A stretch of DNA of 46,802 nt from an uncultured Parabacteroides sp. (GCF_905196875.1 NZ_CAJJWO010000038.1:1-46802), one strand, 5' to 3'. Numbered from the stretch's first letter, positions 6,776 to 15,912 are shown. Notes: generated by a model from the letters alone, not told the origin. Translations and numbers: made by a program.

Positions 6776-9157
6776 TCACTCCGTCTTTATTGACTTCACC
6801 GGATTGGCAATAGCAGCTTTCAGCGACTGGAAGCTTACCGTCAGTAAGGCGATTAAAGATATAAATAAGGCTACACCTGCAAAAATATCCCAACCAAGCG
6901 TAATCCGATAGGCATAATCCTTCAGGTAATGATTGGCTGCATACAATGAGATAGGGATACCTATCACAAAAGAAATAAATAAAAGCATCATATATGCTTT
7001 GCCTAATAAGAACAGTATATCGATTATTTTAGCACCCAACACCTTACGAACCCCGATTTCTTTGGTTCGTTGTTCGGCAGAGAAGGCACTTAAACCCAAC
7101 AATCCTAAACAAGAGATAAAGATAGCTAGAGCAGCAAACAAGGCTGACAATTTTTCCACCAGATGTTCATCTTCAAACATACGATCGAAACGTTCGGTCA
7201 TAAAAGTCGGCTCAAACGCATGATAAGGAGTAAAAGAACGTAATACAGCCTGTATCCGTACTATTGCTTCTGCTGCATCGACATCCGATTTCAAGCGAAC
7301 AAACAAATAATTGGTTCTCTTGGGTCCATAGTAAAATAATACCGAACCGGGGCGGATCGCATAAAGATCTTCAAATACAAAATCTTTCATGATACCGACT
7401 ATCTCCCATTTATCGTCCGGCGACTGACCGATTTTCCCTCCTACACGACCTTCCTTTCTCATCCTTTTAGCCAAAGTTTCATTGATAAGAACCCCTCTGC
7501 TACCTTCATCATTTTTCTTAGCCGGATCGATATCTGTACCATCGATCAATTTGATTCCGGCTGCATCGATCAGACCATCCGATACAAAATTAAAAAAAAC
7601 AGAGGTATCATCATCCGGGTCTTTTCCGTTCCAATACCAGGGATTAGTCCCTAAATATGACTTCAAAAGCGGACTGCTTGAAAACCCGCTACTCGCTACC
7701 ATACCTGTATTCATGAGCTCATTTTGCACAGCGGACGACGAATTATACAACTCTGCGGTGACAGGAAAACTTATCAGATTTTCTCTTTTTATCCCCAGAT
7801 CACGTTTTTGTGCCAACTGTATCTGAAGATAAATCACAAAGGTGATACAGATCAGGATAAATGCCATCGTAAACTGGAAAACAACCAAACCCTGACGGAT
7901 CCATGCAGCACTCCCCGTTTTGGTTACTTTCTGCATTTTCAAAGTGGTCAGCGGATTGAAAGAGGATAAATACAATGCCGGATAACTACCGGCCAGGAAA
8001 GTACAGAACAAACCTATCATTACCAATCCTATCACAATTGTCGGATTAAAAAGGCTGAAAACAAGCTGAGTTCCTATAAATCCGTTAAAGAAAGGAAGAC
8101 TCAACCAGATCATCCCGACCGAGAGCAGAAGAGCGATTACAGTGATCATTCCCGACTCGATCAGAAATTGCTTGATCAGATATTTTCGTTTGGTTCCGAA
8201 TGTTTTTCTGACTCCGACTTCCAATGCCCGTTTCTGCGAACGTGCCGTCGAAAGATTCATAAAATTAATACAGGCGATAACCAAAATCAGTATGCCGATA
8301 AGAAAAAAGAGGGAAACCGTTTTAATATACCCGCCATTGGTTTCCACCCCATTCTCAAATTGCCCGTACAATAGTTTTTTGTTGAGAGGATAAAGGAATA
8401 TTTGTAAAAAGTTATAATCACCACCCGCTTTTTGGTAGGCCAACCCTTTCAGCTTCTCATTCAATTGATACAAATCCACACCGGGTTGCAGTTCGACATA
8501 CGTTTGTAGCCAGGAATAGCCCCAACCATCTATATCGAAATATTTTCTCTGAGCCTGTTCCTGCACACGAAAAGGGATCAGCCATTCAAATTGAAAGGAG
8601 GTGTTACGTGGCATATCTTCAAACACGCCTGTTACCTGGTATATGGCTCCCTCATTCAGTAACCCCTTCCCCATGGGATCTTCCTCCCCATATATTTTCC
8701 GGGCCATAGACCGACTGATGACAATCGCTTGCTGTGGTGTAAAAACCGAGGAAATATCACCACTTAAAAACTTCATGTCGATCATCCTGAAAAGTGTAGA
8801 ATCGGCGTATGCTCCTTTTTCTTCGAAAAAGTTGGTCGTATTTTCGGGTACAAAAATGAGCGTGCGATCATAGTATCTTGCAGAGCTTTTCACTTCAGGA
8901 AACTCGTCATCCAGTGTTTTTTTCAGCGGATTATTCGTTTCGAAATAAGTTTCACATTCTCCCGAAGCAGAGAAATAATTGAATGCACTGACATACATAT
9001 TCCGGGAGTTGGGGATCGCTTTATTAAAATTCACTTTACTCTCCACCCAAAGAAAGATAAGTGCGGCCGAAGTTATTCCTATTGCCAATCCCACAATATT
9101 CAATAAACTGTATGTTTTATTCCGGAAAAGAATCCGGAGAGATCTTTTTATATTCAT
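6776..9157 (-). CDS. MacB/FtsX-type ABC transporter permease
   Basis: A 793-residue permease with the two-repeat architecture common in Bacteroidetes: an N-terminal span (about 20-40), a periplasmic MacB-like domain (about 45-270), three spans (about 280-400), another anchored segment near 425, a second periplasmic domain and a final FtsX triplet (about 670-785). EVGVRKTFGTKR and EIGVRKVLGAK are the typical cytoplasmic EVGVRK motifs after each first FtsX helix. Such permeases form mechanotransmission complexes rather than classic substrate channels. It follows its ATPase with a 13-bp gap and is transcribed from the putative sigma-54 promoter at 9908-9923. The substrate is unknown. Confidence 0.92.
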   Translation of the reverse strand: MNIKRSLRILFRNKTYSLLNIVGLAIGITSAALIFLWVESKVNFNKAIPNSRNMYVSAFNYFSASGECETYFETNNPLKKTLDDEFPEVKSSARYYDRTLIFVPENTTNFFEEKGAYADSTLFRMIDMKFLSGDISSVFTPQQAIVISRSMARKIYGEEDPMGKGLLNEGAIYQVTGVFEDMPRNTSFQFEWLIPFRVQEQAQRKYFDIDGWGYSWLQTYVELQPGVDLYQLNEKLKGLAYQKAGGDYNFLQIFLYPLNKKLLYGQFENGVETNGGYIKTVSLFFLIGILILVIACINFMNLSTARSQKRALEVGVRKTFGTKRKYLIKQFLIESGMITVIALLLSVGMIWLSLPFFNGFIGTQLVFSLFNPTIVIGLVMIGLFCTFLAGSYPALYLSSFNPLTTLKMQKVTKTGSAAWIRQGLVVFQFTMAFILICITFVIYLQIQLAQKRDLGIKRENLISFPVTAELYNSSSAVQNELMNTGMVASSGFSSSPLLKSYLGTNPWYWNGKDPDDDTSVFFNFVSDGLIDAAGIKLIDGTDIDPAKKNDEGSRGVLINETLAKRMRKEGRVGGKIGQSPDDKWEIVGIMKDFVFEDLYAIRPGSVLFYYGPKRTNYLFVRLKSDVDAAEAIVRIQAVLRSFTPYHAFEPTFMTERFDRMFEDEHLVEKLSALFAALAIFISCLGLLGLSAFSAEQRTKEIGVRKVLGAKIIDILFLLGKAYMMLLFISFVIGIPISLYAANHYLKDYAYRITLGWDIFAGVALFISLIALLTVSFQSLKAAIANPVKSIKTE

Positions 9158-9170
9158 TGGTATAAGTCTT

Positions 9171-9869
9171 TTAGTTTGCAGTATAAGCTAATTCTTTCAA
9201 AAAGTTCTCCGTAATCGGTTTGCCATCCAACATGTGAACGATCCGATGGCTGTAACGGGCATCATGCTCGCTATGGGTTACCATGACGATAGTGGTTCCC
9301 GCATCATTAAGCGTAGTGAGCAAATCCATTATTTCCAAACCGTTGCGACTATCCAGATTTCCGGTAGGCTCATCTGCCAGGATCAGTTTGGGATCGTTGA
9401 CAATAGCCCGGGCAATCGCCACACGTTGTTGCTGTCCGCCGGAAAGTTGGGACGGGAAGTAGTTACGGCGATGATTGAGCAAGACGCTTTTCAGCGCTTT
9501 CTCGACTTTCATTTTCCGAAGTGAAGCTTTCATCCCACAGTTTTCCAGCGGTAATTCTATATTTTCAAATACGGTTAGTTCTTCTATCAGGTTGAAACTT
9601 TGGAAAACAAAACCTATATTTTCTCTTCTCAAGTCGCAGCGTCTATCTTCGTTCAATCCGGTCACCTCAGCGCCATTAAAAAGATAGGAACCCGTATCAA
9701 CATCGTCGAGTAATCCCAGAATATTCAGCAAAGTAGACTTACCACATCCCGAAGGCCCCATGATAGCTACAAATTCATGTTCCTTTACATGGAGCGACAT
9801 GTTATCCAAAGCGATCGTTTCTACTTCATCCGACCTGTATACCTTCCGCAAATCATTTATTCGAATCAT
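9171..9869 (-). CDS. ABC transporter ATP-binding protein (MacB/LolD type)
   Basis: A 232-residue nucleotide-binding protein containing Walker A GPSGCGKST, signature LSGGQQQR, Walker B LILADEPTG, and the switch His in MVTHSEHDA. The length and the Q-loop region (FVFQSFNLIEELTVFEN) are typical of the LolD/MacB/FtsE group. It is the first gene of a two-gene unit with the FtsX-like permease. The divergent neighbours are a sigma-54-dependent regulator and a histidine kinase, so the transporter is probably switched on in response to an envelope signal. Confidence 0.95.
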   Translation of the reverse strand: MIRINDLRKVYRSDEVETIALDNMSLHVKEHEFVAIMGPSGCGKSTLLNILGLLDDVDTGSYLFNGAEVTGLNEDRRCDLRRENIGFVFQSFNLIEELTVFENIELPLENCGMKASLRKMKVEKALKSVLLNHRRNYFPSQLSGGQQQRVAIARAIVNDPKLILADEPTGNLDSRNGLEIMDLLTTLNDAGTTIVMVTHSEHDARYSHRIVHMLDGKPITENFLKELAYTAN

Positions 9870-9907
9870 AGTCTTATGAATTATTTATCATGTTACATAC
9901 AATCAGA

Positions 9908-9923
9908 TACAAGTGTTATGCCA
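9908..9923 (-). promoter_or_regulatory. Putative sigma-54 (-24/-12) promoter for the ABC transporter
   Basis: The minus strand reads TGGCATAACACTTGTA. Against the consensus TGGCAc-N5-TTGCw this has the invariant GG and the TTG correctly spaced; the last C of GC is T. It lies about 40 bp upstream of the ATPase start. The divergent gene is an NtrC-class activator with an intact GAFTDA loop, which makes a sigma-54 promoter plausible here. Confidence 0.6.
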
Positions 9924-9976
9924 AATATTTATTCAACTAACTATCAGGACACTAACAAAACAACACCTTCTAAAAA

Positions 9977-9994
9977 GTGTCCATAAACGGACAC
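9977..9994. promoter_or_regulatory. Palindrome 1, candidate enhancer site of the NtrC-like regulator
   Basis: GTGTCC (9977-9982) and GGACAC (9989-9994) form a perfect 6-base dyad with a 6-base spacer, about 55 bp upstream of the sigma-54-like promoter, a suitable position for an activator site. Confidence 0.5.
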
Positions 9995-9998
9995 CGGA

Positions 9999-10014
9999 TG
10001 TCTGCCAACAGACA
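9999..10014. promoter_or_regulatory. Palindrome 2, candidate enhancer site
   Basis: TGTCTG (9999-10004) and CAGACA (10009-10014) form a perfect dyad with a 4-base spacer, centred 21 bp from palindrome 1 (two helical turns). Both contain a TGTC half, so they may bind the same protein. Confidence 0.5.
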
Positions 10015-10028
10015 AAAAACAGGAACGA

Positions 10029-10060
10029 CTTGGGCATTCACCTCATTCTTGATATATTTG
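10029..10060 (+). promoter_or_regulatory. Promoter of the regulator/kinase operon
   Basis: CTTG at 10029-10032, 20 bases, then TATATTTG at 10053-10060: a good house-keeping Bacteroidetes promoter with a start site about 15 bp before the ATG at 10083. Confidence 0.65.
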
Positions 10061-10082
10061 CAATCTATTAAAAAGAGTTATT

Positions 10083-11435
10083 ATGAACTTACACCAGGCA
10101 AATATACTGATTGTTGATGATGATAAAGACGTTCTGACCGCAGTACGTTTCTTGCTGAAGATGGAAGTAAAAACGATATTGACCGAAACAAATCCTGAAA
10201 ATATCCATAAGTTGATCATGACCAACGATATCGACATTGTTATGTTGGATATGAATTTCAGAAGTTCGATCAATACGGGCAACGAAGGGATCTTCTGGTT
10301 GAAGGAAATAAAGAAATGGAAGCCTGCCCAATCCGTCATCATGATCACCGCCTATGCTGATATCGATCTGGCTATCAAAAGCCTGAAAGAAGGGGCGGCC
10401 GATTTTATCGTCAAGCCCTGGCATAATGAAAACCTGATAAATATCCTGAGGGAAACGCTTCACAAGCAGACATCTTCCGATATCAAAGAAAAGATAAATG
10501 AAAGGAAGACAGATGTAAAGATTGTAGGAGCTTCGGAAAGTATGCAGCTATTGTTTCATAAATTACAAAAGATAGCACCTACCGATGCCAATATACTAAT
10601 ACTGGGAGAAAACGGGACAGGTAAGGATCTGGTAGCCCGTTATATCTATCAGTTATCCCTGCGTCGGAACTACCCGTATATAAAAGTGGATGTAGGTTCC
10701 CTGACAGAGACTCTTTTCGAAAGTGAGCTTTTCGGACATAAAAAAGGAGCCTTTACAGATGCACGCGAAGACCGAACCGGATTAATCGAGGCGGCCGACA
10801 AGGGCACGCTCTTTCTGGATGAAATAGGTAATATCACTTTACAGCAACAGGCCAAACTGCTGACGGTATTACAAAACCGGGAGGTAACACGTCTGGGAGC
10901 CAACTCACCGACACCGGTGGATATCCGTTTGTTATCCGCCACCAATCTACCACTACGGGAATTGGCTAATGAGACACGTTTTCGTAAAGACTTGATCTAC
11001 CGGATCAATACGGTAGAAATAACGGTGCCCCCTCTCCGTGAACGGGGTGAAGATATTATCTTGTTGGCAGAACATTTCCTGGAGATGTATGAGAAAAAGT
11101 ATTTCAAGCAAAAGTTCCGTTTATCCGACTCAGCCAAAAAGAAACTGATGTTGTATCATTACCCGGGAAACGTTCGCGAATTGCAATATACTATTGAAAG
11201 AGGTGTTATCATGTCAGACAGTAATGTTCTGAAAGCCGAGGATATCACCTTCTCTCCTATGGAACAACCGGAAGAGAACAACCAGCCGATACCTACCCAC
11301 AATCTGGAAGATCTGGAAAGAGCCGCTATCGAGCAGGTGATCCAAAAACATAACGGAAACATATCACAGGCGGCCAAAGAACTGGGACTGACCCGGGGAG
11401 CTTTATACCGCCGGTTAGAAAAATACGGACTATGA
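10083..11435 (+). CDS. Sigma-54-dependent response regulator (NtrC family)
   Basis: A 450-residue regulator in three parts. The receiver (1-125) has D12/D13, phosphoacceptor D56 (VMLDMN), a Thr in MITAY and Lys in IVKPW, so it looks functional. The AAA+ domain (about 150-385) has Walker A GENGTGKD from residue 175 and the sigma-54 contact loop GAFTDA at 222-227. The C-terminal Fis-type helix-turn-helix is ISQAAKELGLTRGALYRRLEKYG. The gene overlaps the downstream kinase by 4 bases (ATGA) and diverges from the ABC transporter it probably activates. Confidence 0.95.
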   Translation: MNLHQANILIVDDDKDVLTAVRFLLKMEVKTILTETNPENIHKLIMTNDIDIVMLDMNFRSSINTGNEGIFWLKEIKKWKPAQSVIMITAYADIDLAIKSLKEGAADFIVKPWHNENLINILRETLHKQTSSDIKEKINERKTDVKIVGASESMQLLFHKLQKIAPTDANILILGENGTGKDLVARYIYQLSLRRNYPYIKVDVGSLTETLFESELFGHKKGAFTDAREDRTGLIEAADKGTLFLDEIGNITLQQQAKLLTVLQNREVTRLGANSPTPVDIRLLSATNLPLRELANETRFRKDLIYRINTVEITVPPLRERGEDIILLAEHFLEMYEKKYFKQKFRLSDSAKKKLMLYHYPGNVRELQYTIERGVIMSDSNVLKAEDITFSPMEQPEENNQPIPTHNLEDLERAAIEQVIQKHNGNISQAAKELGLTRGALYRRLEKYGL

Positions 11436-12655
11436 CCATCCTGTTATCCATCCTAATCGTCCTGCTCCTTATATATATAATATATGTACGGAGAAAAACA
11501 AACCGGGAAATCGACGAGTTTGCCGAGTCGATTCTTTACAAAGACTTTTCAAAAAAATATCCGCGCTTCCAGACCATCACGGATGCATTCCTGAACCTGG
11601 CACGTGAAAAAGAAGCGCAGCAACATTATCTGAAAGAAATGCTGGAACTGGTCGATACCGGCATTCTCGCCTACAACATAGAAACCTATGAAACGTTATG
11701 GATGAACGACGCTTTTACAACGATGCTCAACATTCCTCATATCAAGAATATCAACTGGCTGAAAAAACAGAACGAAGACCTGTTCAATGAATTACTCGAT
11801 ATTCCGGTAAACGAAAGTACCCTGATGACTATCCATGCCCGAAAACAAACCATCAAAACAATGACCAATGCTTCCGTCTTTCAAACAGGAGGAAAAACCT
11901 ATAAGCTGATAGCTTTCCACAATGTAAGCGCCACAATGGAAGAGGTTGAATCGGGCGCCTGGAAAGGATTGCTAAATGTGATGACCCATGAGATAATGAA
12001 TTCTATCGTACCCGTCTCCTCTCTTTCTGATACACTCAGAAGAAAGATACATGCACTGAAAGAGACTTCTTCCCCACTATCGGAACCGGATGTGGAAGAT
12101 ATGGAGTTTGCGCTGGACACCATTCACCGGCGGAGTGACGGATTGTTACGTTTTGCCGAGACATATCGCAGTTTAAGCCAGAAGATAGTGCCTGAAATGA
12201 AATTCTACAACATCTACGAGCTGTTAAGCGCTATTCATTCCCTGATGAACCCATCTTTGCAGCAGAAAGGGATCGGATTCACTCTTAAAACAGATAATCC
12301 GGACGTGACAGCCTATATGGACAGGGATCTGATCGAACAGGTGATAATTAATTTTGTCACCAATGCGACCTATGCCGTAAAAGAAAAGGAGAATCCGGAA
12401 ATCCATCTTTTTTCAGGTTGTGATAACGAAGGACATCCCTACATCACTGTTGCCGACAATGGATGCGGTATATCCGATACGATACGTGACAAGATATTTA
12501 TCCCATTCTTCAGTTCTAAAAAGAACGGTAACGGTATCGGACTGAGTATTTCGCGGGAAATCGTCAAACTCCATAACGGAAAGCTGCATGTGCAAAGCCA
12601 GGAAGGTGCAGGAAGTGCTTTCACCGTTTTATTCAGCTCCCAAAACAAACATTAG
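11432..12655 (+). CDS. Sensor histidine kinase, cognate of the NtrC-like regulator
   Basis: A 407-residue kinase with one N-terminal membrane segment (about 1-18) and no periplasmic sensor domain, then a coiled segment and a PAS-like region (about 65-170). The H-box THEIMNSIVPV has H186, the N-box NFVTNATYAV has N311, G1 is DNGCGI at 342 onward and G2 is GNGIGLSIS near 366. The architecture matches NtrY/AtoS-like partners of NtrC regulators. The missing sensor domain suggests it reads a signal from a membrane partner or from inside the cell. The gene ends at a strong bidirectional terminator. Confidence 0.93.
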   Translation: MTILLSILIVLLLIYIIYVRRKTNREIDEFAESILYKDFSKKYPRFQTITDAFLNLAREKEAQQHYLKEMLELVDTGILAYNIETYETLWMNDAFTTMLNIPHIKNINWLKKQNEDLFNELLDIPVNESTLMTIHARKQTIKTMTNASVFQTGGKTYKLIAFHNVSATMEEVESGAWKGLLNVMTHEIMNSIVPVSSLSDTLRRKIHALKETSSPLSEPDVEDMEFALDTIHRRSDGLLRFAETYRSLSQKIVPEMKFYNIYELLSAIHSLMNPSLQQKGIGFTLKTDNPDVTAYMDRDLIEQVIINFVTNATYAVKEKENPEIHLFSGCDNEGHPYITVADNGCGISDTIRDKIFIPFFSSKKNGNGIGLSISREIVKLHNGKLHVQSQEGAGSAFTVLFSSQNKH

Positions 12656-12678
12656 CCTCATCCCGATGATACAAAATA

Positions 12679-12714
12679 AAAAAGCGGAACATCCTTCCGG
12701 ACATTCCGCTTTTC
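12679..12714. terminator. Bidirectional terminator between the kinase and rpmA
   Basis: AAAGCGGAA and TTCCGCTTT flank a 14-base loop, with A-tract and T-tract on opposite sides, so it can end both the plus-strand kinase and the minus-strand rpmA transcript. Confidence 0.85.
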
Positions 12715-12736
12715 TTATTCTTTCGAGTAAAGCGAA

Positions 12737-13003
12737 TTATGCTTCTGCTGTAATTTCCTGGATAGAAACGAAAGATCTGTTTTCTTTACCTCTACGGAAA
12801 GTAACAACACCATCTTTCAAAGCGTACAACGTATGATCTTTACCGATACCAACGTTTTCTCCCGGATGATGAGCTGTACCTCTCTGACGAACCAAAATGT
12901 TACCAGCTTTAGCAACTTCACCACCAAAAAGCTTAACACCTAATCTTTTACTTTGTGATTCACGGCCGTTCTTAGAACTACCCACACCTTTTTTATGTGC
13001 CAT
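12737..13003 (-). CDS. rpmA: 50S ribosomal protein L27
   Basis: The 88-residue protein begins MAHKKGVGSSKNGRESQSKRLGVK, the standard L27 N-terminus, with no cleavable leader of the Firmicutes type. It contains the conserved GGEVAKAGNILVRQRGT and HPGENVGIGKDHTLYAL segments and sits near the peptidyl-transferase centre of the large subunit. It follows rplU by 22 bp, the usual rplU-rpmA pair. Confidence 0.98.
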   Translation of the reverse strand: MAHKKGVGSSKNGRESQSKRLGVKLFGGEVAKAGNILVRQRGTAHHPGENVGIGKDHTLYALKDGVVTFRRGKENRSFVSIQEITAEA

Positions 13004-13025
13004 TTCTTTTTTTCTCCTTTAAACG

Positions 13026-13343
13026 TTAAGCAACAATTTCTTTAATACTCACTTCAGTGAACTGCTGACGGTGACCGTTCAGTTTACGATAACCTTTTCT
13101 TCTCTTCTTGTGGAAGATCAGCACTTTATCACCTTTTACCAGCGGAGACAGTACTTCGCATACTACCTTTGCGCCTTCTACGGTAGGAACACCTACTTTA
13201 ACTTCTCCATTGTTGTCAACCAACAACACTTTGTCAAACTCAACAACAGCACCGCTTTCTGCGTTCTGAATGTGATGAACGAACAACTTCTTACCTTCTT
13301 CAGCTTTGAACTGCTGTCCGTTAATTTCTACGATTACGTACAT
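13026..13343 (-). CDS. rplU: 50S ribosomal protein L21
   Basis: A 105-residue protein beginning MYVIVEINGQQFKAEEGKKLFV and containing KGDKVLIFHKKRRKGYRKLNGHRQQFT, the conserved C-terminal rRNA-binding region of L21, which binds 23S rRNA together with L20. It is first in the rplU-rpmA operon, with a leader of about 80 bases from the promoter at 13431-13462. Confidence 0.98.
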   Translation of the reverse strand: MYVIVEINGQQFKAEEGKKLFVHHIQNAESGAVVEFDKVLLVDNNGEVKVGVPTVEGAKVVCEVLSPLVKGDKVLIFHKKRRKGYRKLNGHRQQFTEVSIKEIVA

Positions 13344-13430
13344 CTGTCTTTTTATATTTAAACAGGTTATGTCCCGGGGGTGGATATATATTCCATATCA
13401 CTTGTTTACCCTCTGCGGAATTTCAGACTG

Positions 13431-13462
13431 CAAAAGTACTGTTTCCGAATATATTATGCAAG
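13431..13462 (-). promoter_or_regulatory. Promoter of rplU-rpmA
   Basis: On the minus strand, CTTG (13462-13459), 20 bases, then TACTTTTG (13438-13431). The resulting leader of roughly 80 bases could host ribosomal-protein autoregulation, but I see no defined structure. Confidence 0.65.
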
Positions 13463-13481
13463 AATAACCCCTTTTTTTTGA

Positions 13482-14063
13482 TTAAAAATTCTTCAATTCC
13501 TGATATAACCGCTGTACCGGCAAGCCCATTACATTATAAAATGATCCGTTGATGGCCTCTACACCGATATAACCGATCCATTCCTGTATACCATAACTTC
13601 CGGCTTTATCGAAGGGACGGTATTTATCTACATAGTACAAAATATCCTCTTCTTCCAGTTTTGCAAAGCTCACTGCCGAATCTACGGAAAATGAGACTGT
13701 TTTTTCTTTGGTTGTCAGGCAGACCCCGGTTATTACTTCATGTACATGACCGGACAAATAACGAAGCATCTCAACCGCATTCTCCCTGCTATCGGGCTTA
13801 CCCAGGATTCGATCGTAGGTAGCCACGATCGTATCGGCAGTAATAAGCAGTTCGTCGTCGGACATCTTTTCAAGATAGGCTTCAGCTTTTTTGCGCGCTA
13901 TATATAAAGGTATAGCAGCAGAGGTTAATGTGTCGGGATACGATTCGTCAATACCCGGAATTACCTCCACGTCAAATTCAAGATCGAGTCCGGCAAGCAA
14001 TTCTTTTCGGCGGGGAGAGTTAGAACCCAGCACGATTCGATATTTTTGTAAATTTGCTAGCAT
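13482..14063 (-). CDS. maf: Maf-family nucleoside triphosphate pyrophosphatase
   Basis: A 193-residue Maf protein. SNSPRRKELL near the start is the phosphate-binding SxxRxxLL motif, and ITADTIVATYDRILGKP and the DKAGSYGIQEWI segment are family signatures. Maf enzymes hydrolyse dTTP/UTP or modified nucleotides to monophosphates and act as house-cleaning enzymes. It is the last gene of a four-gene operon (nitroreductase, DUF2520 protein, KdsC-like phosphatase, Maf), following kdsC after 16 bp. Confidence 0.95.
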   Translation of the reverse strand: MLANLQKYRIVLGSNSPRRKELLAGLDLEFDVEVIPGIDESYPDTLTSAAIPLYIARKKAEAYLEKMSDDELLITADTIVATYDRILGKPDSRENAVEMLRYLSGHVHEVITGVCLTTKEKTVSFSVDSAVSFAKLEEEDILYYVDKYRPFDKAGSYGIQEWIGYIGVEAINGSFYNVMGLPVQRLYQELKNF

Positions 14064-14079
14064 ATTGTTTTTCGTGTTA

Positions 14080-14601
14080 CTACCATCCGAAGGCTTCGTC
14101 GCTCATCCAATGGCCTTGTGCTTTCATTGTCTGTTCAATTATATCGCGGGCAACACCTTCGCCGCCTTTGCGCAAAGAGATATATTTAGCAATCTGCTTG
14201 ATTTCCGGGGCTGCATCAGCCGGAGCGACAGGTAAACCGACCTGCTGCATAACTTCATAATCAGGGATATCGTCACCGGCATACATTACCTCTTCCGGCT
14301 TCAATCCGGTCTTTTGTAAAAAATCATTGAAATCATGAATTTTCACGGCACTCCGCATATAAATATGCCTGATACCTAACCGGGAGAAACGAATCTGCAC
14401 AGCTTCTGTATACCCTCCCGTTATAATACCGACATGATAACCTTTCTTTACAGCTAACTGCAGCGCATACCCGTCCTTGATGTTAACCGTACGCATCGGA
14501 TCACCATTGGGATGTAGCGAAACCACATCACACGACAGCACCCCATCGACATCAAACACAAATGCTTTTACTTTTGTCAGGTCATAATTGACACTACTCA
14601 T
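14080..14601 (-). CDS. KdsC-like HAD phosphatase (Kdo-8-phosphate phosphatase)
   Basis: A 173-residue type C0 HAD phosphatase without a cap domain. The nucleophile motif is VFDVDGVLS, motif II is the Thr in GIITGG, and motif IV is YAGDDIPDYEVM. Short C0 enzymes of this length are usually KdsC, which releases phosphate from Kdo-8-phosphate in lipid A core synthesis, and the VFDVDGVLT-like start fits. The related N-acylneuraminate-9-phosphatase activity cannot be excluded. It overlaps the preceding DUF2520 gene by 8 bases. Confidence 0.88.
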   Translation of the reverse strand: MSSVNYDLTKVKAFVFDVDGVLSCDVVSLHPNGDPMRTVNIKDGYALQLAVKKGYHVGIITGGYTEAVQIRFSRLGIRHIYMRSAVKIHDFNDFLQKTGLKPEEVMYAGDDIPDYEVMQQVGLPVAPADAAPEIKQIAKYISLRKGGEGVARDIIEQTMKAQGHWMSDEAFGW

Positions 14602-15361
14602 TTTGGGCCTCCTTATATATACTTCGGCTCAAAAGCTGATAAATCGATCTCATATCGGGATCGTTCAGCATAGCCAAATGTTTATTTATCACATTTTCAT
14701 CATAACGGATAGCCGGTCCTGTCTGAGCGGCAGCCGGCGACATGAGATGTATCTTTGCAGCCGTTTCATCTATCAGCGGCAAAAGCACATCGGCAGAGAT
14801 ACCTTCTTCTTCAAGCAATTTATAGGACAATGCATAAATATGATTGGTAAAATTGCAAGCAAAGACAGCTGCCAGGTGTAAGCTACGCCGTTTTTCCGAT
14901 GACATAAAACGGACATTCTCCGAAAGCGCACTGGCTATATTTTTCAGATAGTCGGCATCCTTTTGTGTATTGGCTTCCAGAAAAAGCGGGATCACATCGA
15001 AGCTGACTTCCCGACCCTTACTGAATGTCTGTAAAGGATAGAGTACGCCATAACGCGCGGCGTGTCCTTCAAAAATATTCATCGGCATACTTCCGGCAGT
15101 ATGTATCCACAAACCGTTGTTCGGCCTTACCTTTGCGACCGCCTCAGCCAGAACTGTATCTTTCAGTGAAAAAACATACATATCCGCATCCGGCTGCAAA
15201 GCTGAAAGGTCTGTAGTCCAGGGACACCCCAGCTTAATAGCCAACTGCCGGGCATTCTCCGGAGTATGGCTGTATACCTGTCCGATCTGCATACCGACCC
15301 GCTGCATAGCTAACGACAGACGAGTCGCCAGATTACCGGCACCTATGAATACTATTTTCAT
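14594..15361 (-). CDS. Rossmann-fold DUF2520 protein
   Basis: A 255-residue protein with an N-terminal NAD(P)-binding motif (VFIGAGNLATRLSLAM, GxGNxxxxL) and a C-terminal all-helical DUF2520 domain (about 125-250) including NFTNHIYALSYKLLEEEG. The overall plan is like pyrroline-5-carboxylate reductase and 6-phosphogluconate-dehydrogenase-type oxidoreductases. The substrate is unknown. It overlaps the nitroreductase stop by 4 bases and the KdsC-like gene by 8, indicating translational coupling. Confidence 0.88.
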   Translation of the reverse strand: MKIVFIGAGNLATRLSLAMQRVGMQIGQVYSHTPENARQLAIKLGCPWTTDLSALQPDADMYVFSLKDTVLAEAVAKVRPNNGLWIHTAGSMPMNIFEGHAARYGVLYPLQTFSKGREVSFDVIPLFLEANTQKDADYLKNIASALSENVRFMSSEKRRSLHLAAVFACNFTNHIYALSYKLLEEEGISADVLLPLIDETAAKIHLMSPAAAQTGPAIRYDENVINKHLAMLNDPDMRSIYQLLSRSIYKEAQNE

Positions 15362-15912
15362 ACTTCACTATTTTCTTCCGGCATCTTATAGGTGCCGAGA
15401 TGTATTTTTTCCCATTGCAAATGTGCATCGTCAAATGGTTTACGTTCCTGATCTTTATATCCGAAACCGATAATCGATAACACTTCGAGCTGATAAGGGA
15501 CATCCAAGAGATTACGGACATATACGTTCGCATCCGTATCGTCTTCTGTCTGCCGGTTACGAATCTGGCACCAACAACTTCCCAACCCCAGATCTTCCGC
15601 CTGAAGTTGCATGTAGATAGAAGCAATCGAGGCATCTTCTACCCAGACATCACTTTCCATCACATTTGCCATCACCACAACAGCCAGGGCACAACTTTCA
15701 AGGAAAGAAGAACCTGCCGGTTTACAAGCAGCCAGTTTTTTTAACATCTCCTTGTCTTCCACAACCACGAACTGCCAGGGATTTTTACGTTTGGATGCCG
15801 GAGCCATCAATGCAGCTTTCAGTATCATCTCCACTTGTTCGGGCGAAAGCAACCGGTCGGTAAACTTACGTGTACTTCTTCTATTCTTGATAAGAGTTGC
15901 AAAGCTGTCCAT
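15358..15912 (-). CDS. Nitroreductase-family flavoprotein
   Basis: A 184-residue FMN oxidoreductase. The N-terminus, FATLIKNRRSTRKFTDRLLS, carries the FMN-binding RRSxRxF motif, followed by MAPASKRKNPWQFVVVED and a conserved AEDLGLGSCWCQIR. I place the start at 15912 rather than the longer in-frame ATG at 15978, because that ATG lies within the -7 promoter element and the family begins just before the RRS motif. Substrates are typically quinones or nitro compounds; the physiological one is unknown. It is the first gene of the operon leading to maf. Confidence 0.9.
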   Translation of the reverse strand: MDSFATLIKNRRSTRKFTDRLLSPEQVEMILKAALMAPASKRKNPWQFVVVEDKEMLKKLAACKPAGSSFLESCALAVVVMANVMESDVWVEDASIASIYMQLQAEDLGLGSCWCQIRNRQTEDDTDANVYVRNLLDVPYQLEVLSIIGFGYKDQERKPFDDAHLQWEKIHLGTYKMPEENSEV

